Below, in pieces: positions 60,678 to 64,000 of a DNA stretch of 64,000 bases (within the stretch, counting starts at the first letter, position 1; every line of letters starts with the position of its first letter). The notes under the pieces were generated by a model. That model was not told where the DNA came from. It was given only the letters and a program-made list of their open reading frames with translations, and did not search any database. Where the stretch lies: contig CM072511.1 of the NCBI GenBank assembly GCA_036898135.1, positions 26,923,564 through 26,987,563 on the forward strand, written 5' to 3'. A program made the position numbers and the translations under genes. This stretch comes from Oncomelania hupensis. Lineage: Eukaryota; Mollusca; Gastropoda; Littorinimorpha; Pomatiopsidae.

Positions 60678-60728
60678 CAAGGTTATTGCTTTAGGTCCAG
60701 CGGACTCTTCCGAGCCAAATCAGGACCA
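60678..60728 (-). mobile_element. 3'-tail scrap of the ~710-bp retroposon
   Basis: Only the terminal GGTCCAGCGGACTCTTCCGA and ATCAGGACC segment is present, next to an (ATACA)n-like run. Confidence 0.75.
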
Positions 60729-61401
60729 TAATGTAAATCAAATGTAGGACAAATCCACTGGAACTGTGACACATGTTAAACATTTTTTATAAGGCCTAAA
60801 TTGACCTCAACTTTAAAGATCAATGCAAAAACATGAAATACATGAAAGCTCAATCTATGATCCCTACATATAAGTTGGCTTTGTATCTCTCATAGTTAAG
60901 GGTCAAGGTCACTTCTAAGTACCCATATGAACCAACCAGCCAGCTCCAATGACCTTGACCTTGGGAGTGAGGGCTGATCAAATTTCCATGGTAGATGCGT
61001 CTTTCTGACATTTATTACGCCTCAATCACAAGTCCACTGTCAATAACCCTTTTTTTTTTAATCTTAAAATTAGTGGGGAAAAAAGCAAAAATATGGCTTA
61101 AAATTTGGTGACCTTGACCTTGAAGCAAGGTATCCATTCACTGAATTTTTTCGAGCTCTCACGGCTATACACCATCCCACCAAGTTTGGTTATGATAAAT
61201 GAAGCTGGTTCCGAATAACTGTCCTTTGTTAAAAGTTTTTCACAGACAGATGGACATTTTGTTTTTTTAGAAATAATATTTAGACCACTAAATCTCATCT
61301 CGTGCAGATTTGCATAAATCAGAACATTTGATATTTGGGTTGAGTACATACGCACATTACCGAGTGCATGCAAGTAAAAATGGATGAGGAGTACTTCCTA
61401 A

Positions 61402-61543
61402 ATAGCTGTCAACATGTATTTTGTACCACTTTTCAGGGGAAGCAACTCTCATTGACCTACTTTCGGTTTATTTAGGATAGCTGTCAACATGTATTGTGTA
61501 CCGCTTTTCAGGGGAAGCAACTCTACTTTCGGTTTATTTAGGG
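61402..61543. repeat. two-unit tandem duplication, ~77-bp unit
   Basis: ATAGCTGTCAACATGTATT and GGGGAAGCAACTCT and CTTTCGGTTTATTTAGG occur twice in order. The second unit lacks a short CATTGACCT segment. Confidence 0.88.
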
Positions 61544-62914
61544 ATAATGCCTATTGCTCCGTCATGTAGCATGAATAAAGCCACGTTATACGTTATCTGC
61601 ATTTTGGCATGGAATAGGAGATATGTCCGAGATCTATTCAAAGTTTCCATGCCCCGAAGGCGAGTGAAACACTGAATCAATCCAGTGTAAGTGTGACATA
61701 TTTCATATGGCAACATTTATGTATCGATTTCATGGAATCAAAATATAAAACGGGAAATTTGCCAAAACAATAAATACACCAAAGCTGTTAATAGGCCTAT
61801 ATAATAAATCATAATAATACTACTTATATAGCGCTTTTTCCCAATGAACAATATCAGTTCAAAGCGCAGTACCCACGCATTCATTCTAAACATCCGGCTT
61901 CATACAAAATAAAATCAGACACTTGCTAACGAATAAGAGACGAGGGAGGGAGGGAGGAGGGGAGAGCTATGGATGGGTGATGGGGTGGGTGGTGGCGGTG
62001 GTCTGAATCAAAACAAAATACAAAACAAAACAAATGGAGGAATGACGACGATGATGGTGGGAGGCAAGATCAGAAATATTTAAGGAAGACCACTTCACAC
62101 AACACATTCCAAAGAATGCACCATAACAAAGTAGTTCACGCATTGGACATGTTTGCAGCAAATTTTAATTCTCAAGAAACTTTCAAGTTTCACCCCTTCC
62201 CATTTGATAAACACTGAACTATTCGTGGCAGATGCAATCAAGTGGACAAAAAACCCCTTTATGGGTCACATAGACAGTAGGCCTATAGATTATACCGATT
62301 GGAAAATGGCAACGTTGACTACATCGTTATAAAAATTAACAAAAGGCGGTACTTATGGACAATGTTTTTTGTTAGCAATCAGCACAGAAGTAAGAGTTTT
62401 GACATTTTGTCAGCTTTATTGTTATGTTCGTAGTATCTGAAGTAAATAGCAGCAAGAAGACAGTTTTGTCCTCTGCATTAACCATAGATTTATGAACTGA
62501 ATCGAAGGCGGCAGTTTCATGACATGCAAATCAAACAATGTGATGCACTTTTGTTTTCGTTTGACGACGAAACTTATAATTATGTTACACTTTTATGTGC
62601 TATTATTAGCACCTTCTAGCAATCCTTGTCGGGAATTAAAAATGCGTCTTCAGCAGTTTCATTGGGCTGGTAGCCTAGAATCTATAAGCTTGTCATCAAT
62701 CCATAGACATTTTTTTGTTTCACTTTTACGAGGACAACAGTTGTGAGTAGTCCGTATAAGTATTCTTATGACATTTATATTCCAAGCTTTGCAAGAAACA
62801 TTGCCATCTGTAACTGGTCAATTACCTCCTGAAATCAGTTTTAGGCCAATGAAAATATATGACAGTTGTGGATATCGAAATATACAGGTTTAATATACCA
62901 ACTCTTACAACTGT

Positions 62915-63031
62915 CAAAGGTCTTTCTCTTATCAAGCCCCTGTTACCTGGAACCAGCTCCCCCACTTCATCCGTCATTCACCCTGCCTGCCAATTTTCAA
63001 AAAATATCTCAAAACTTATTTATTTCCATCA
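62915..63031 (+). pseudogene. CR1/L2-like LINE C-terminal remnant
   Basis: Translates SFSYQAPVTWNQLPHFIRHS...FKKYLKTYLFPS then a stop, the conserved end of CR1/L2-type LINE proteins. A TG-rich segment follows (63130-63170). Confidence 0.75.
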
Positions 63032-63198
63032 TAGTCTTTAATCTTGATTGTTTTTGAGTATGTTTGGTGTGCTTAAGCTTCTCGCAGTGACTAATTTAAT
63101 TTTTTTTTTTTCATTATATAAGTGATTATGTGCGCGTGCGTGCGTGTGTGTGTGCCTGTGTGTGTGTGTTTTGCAGATGGTGGTTATCAGTGAAAAAA

Positions 63199-63509
63199 AT
63201 ATTAAAATTTTATCTCTAAATTTATTATTAATAAGCATACTTACCATGAATCACAAGTGCAATGTTTATGGCGTTGCTAGGAGCGAGTGCCTCTCTAACG
63301 GAAGTAACAAAATAAAACAGACATAGAGTTGCTTCCCCTGACCCACACTCCCCGTGCCTTTCGTGCCATATCATGCGTCAAATCGCTCACAGCCAAAGTC
63401 AGTATACCTCATTCCTTATTTGGAACTGCGGGGAGGTGGGAGGGACATCAAAGTGATTCATGGTAAGTATGCTTATTAATAATAAATTTAGAGATAAAAT
63501 TTTAATATT
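63199..63509. repeat. long inverted repeat, ~56-bp arms
   Basis: Left arm 63199-63254 and right arm 63453-63509 are near-exact reverse complements: left ends CTTACCATGAATCAC, right starts GTGATTCATGGTAAG. The spacer is about 200 bases. A further direct copy of ACCATGAATCACAAGTGCA lies near 63526. Confidence 0.88.
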
Positions 63510-64000
63510 AATGTCACATACTATACCATGAATCACAAGTGCAGATTAGCACGAAAAGGACGGAGGGAAGCAACTGTATCTGAAACAACGTTACCTTGAA
63601 CAGGCTAAAGAAGAGGACCAGGATGCAAGCGGGAACCAGCCGATGCCCACTGAAGCCCGAAAACCCCTAGAGAAGGCCGGACAACAGCCAAGCGTGAAGA
63701 CGGAGGACGCTTGGGTTGCCGTGTGGAATCCCGGATCGAGGCTGCAGAAGTGATCTCGCCCCAAGAACGAAAGGAACGCACCTCCCCTGGGAAAGGCGAA
63801 GGAGATCGGGGAACCAGGGCTGAGCCGGCCAAAAGGGAGCCACGAGAATGAGAGAAGGGGACTCCTCCTCGGCTTTCCTGAGAACCCGCGGAAGGAGGGA
63901 GAATGGCGGGAAGGCATAAGCCCCCAACCCCACCCAAGAAATGGACAAAGCGTCCACCGCCCAAGCCAGGCAGTCTGTGACCGGTGACACAAAAAGGGGA
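63510..64000. other. GC-rich purine-biased segment, unknown
   Basis: A marked change to GC-rich sequence with many AGGA/GAAG motifs, running out of the window. Minus-strand frames of 107-133 residues occur but overlap in all frames, which suggests composition rather than coding. It may be the interior of the palindromic element at 63199. Confidence 0.35.

Larger units (their letters stand above)
60390..62899. other. intergenic or intronic repeats, no gene seen
   Basis: Contains a retroposon tail, GACCTTGACCTTG-type repeat segments (about 60475-61140) with a CACCAAGTTTGGT motif, LINE-tail-like TTATATAGCGC near 61825, and a G-rich run near 61940-62000. No exon pattern recognised. Confidence 0.45.

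Noticed and set aside
63591..63992. Overlapping 107-133-residue frames on the minus strand
   Set aside because: Open in all three frames because of biased composition; no domain recognised.

Overview
This window looks like a gene-poor, repeat-dense stretch of an invertebrate genome, most likely a gastropod mollusc. The reasons are split genes with GT-AG introns, tRNA-derived SINEs, RTE and CR1/L2-type LINEs, long microsatellites, an H1/protamine-like gene of the kind known from mollusc sperm, and AT-rich intergenic DNA. The species assignment is inference. There is no prokaryotic organisation and no CRISPR array.

Left part (1-25 kb): almost entirely transposable elements. A Ty3/gypsy-like LTR retrotransposon on the minus strand (1-6436, cut by the window edge) carries one intact 1,494-residue polyprotein with the order Gag-PR-IN-RT-RNaseH, so integrase lies before reverse transcriptase, as in the Gmr1 clade. 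A 5'-truncated CR1/L2-like LINE (6.7-9.5 kb), a decayed RTE-like LINE (11.8-14.1 kb), tRNA-SINE copies, a 5S-like fragment and striking microsatellites follow, including a mirror-symmetric GATA/GGTA/AGGTA block at 15.2-15.6 kb.

Middle part (25-42 kb): two almost identical 3.9-kb copies of a terminal-inverted-repeat element lie head to tail and share one TA. Each contains a palindromic tandem array, a copy of a ~710-bp retroposon, a short cysteine-rich reading frame and a nested MITE. After them come a BED-finger hAT derivative with an 8-bp target duplication and a solo LTR of the first LTR family, with 5-bp target duplications, that was itself invaded by a second solo LTR and by the ~710-bp retroposon.

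Right part (42.7-64 kb): the host-gene region. A three-exon gene on the + strand (42705-42770, 49078-49448, 53133-55521) joins in frame to 941 residues: a helical N-terminus, an acidic linker, coiled coils and a long basic, serine/threonine-rich tail. I do not recognise its family. Intron 1 holds a tRNA SINE split by a 1.6-kb TIR element and, on the opposite strand, an intronless H1/protamine-like gene whose mRNA would carry a canonical histone 3' stem-loop. Intron 2 holds a nearly full-length RTE-like LINE with an inverted 5' end. A second gene's last three exons (59863-60385, minus) face it tail to tail. The rest of the right end is non-coding DNA and repeat debris.

Most of the notable content is nested transposon structure with datable insertion order; no multi-gene operational system was seen.
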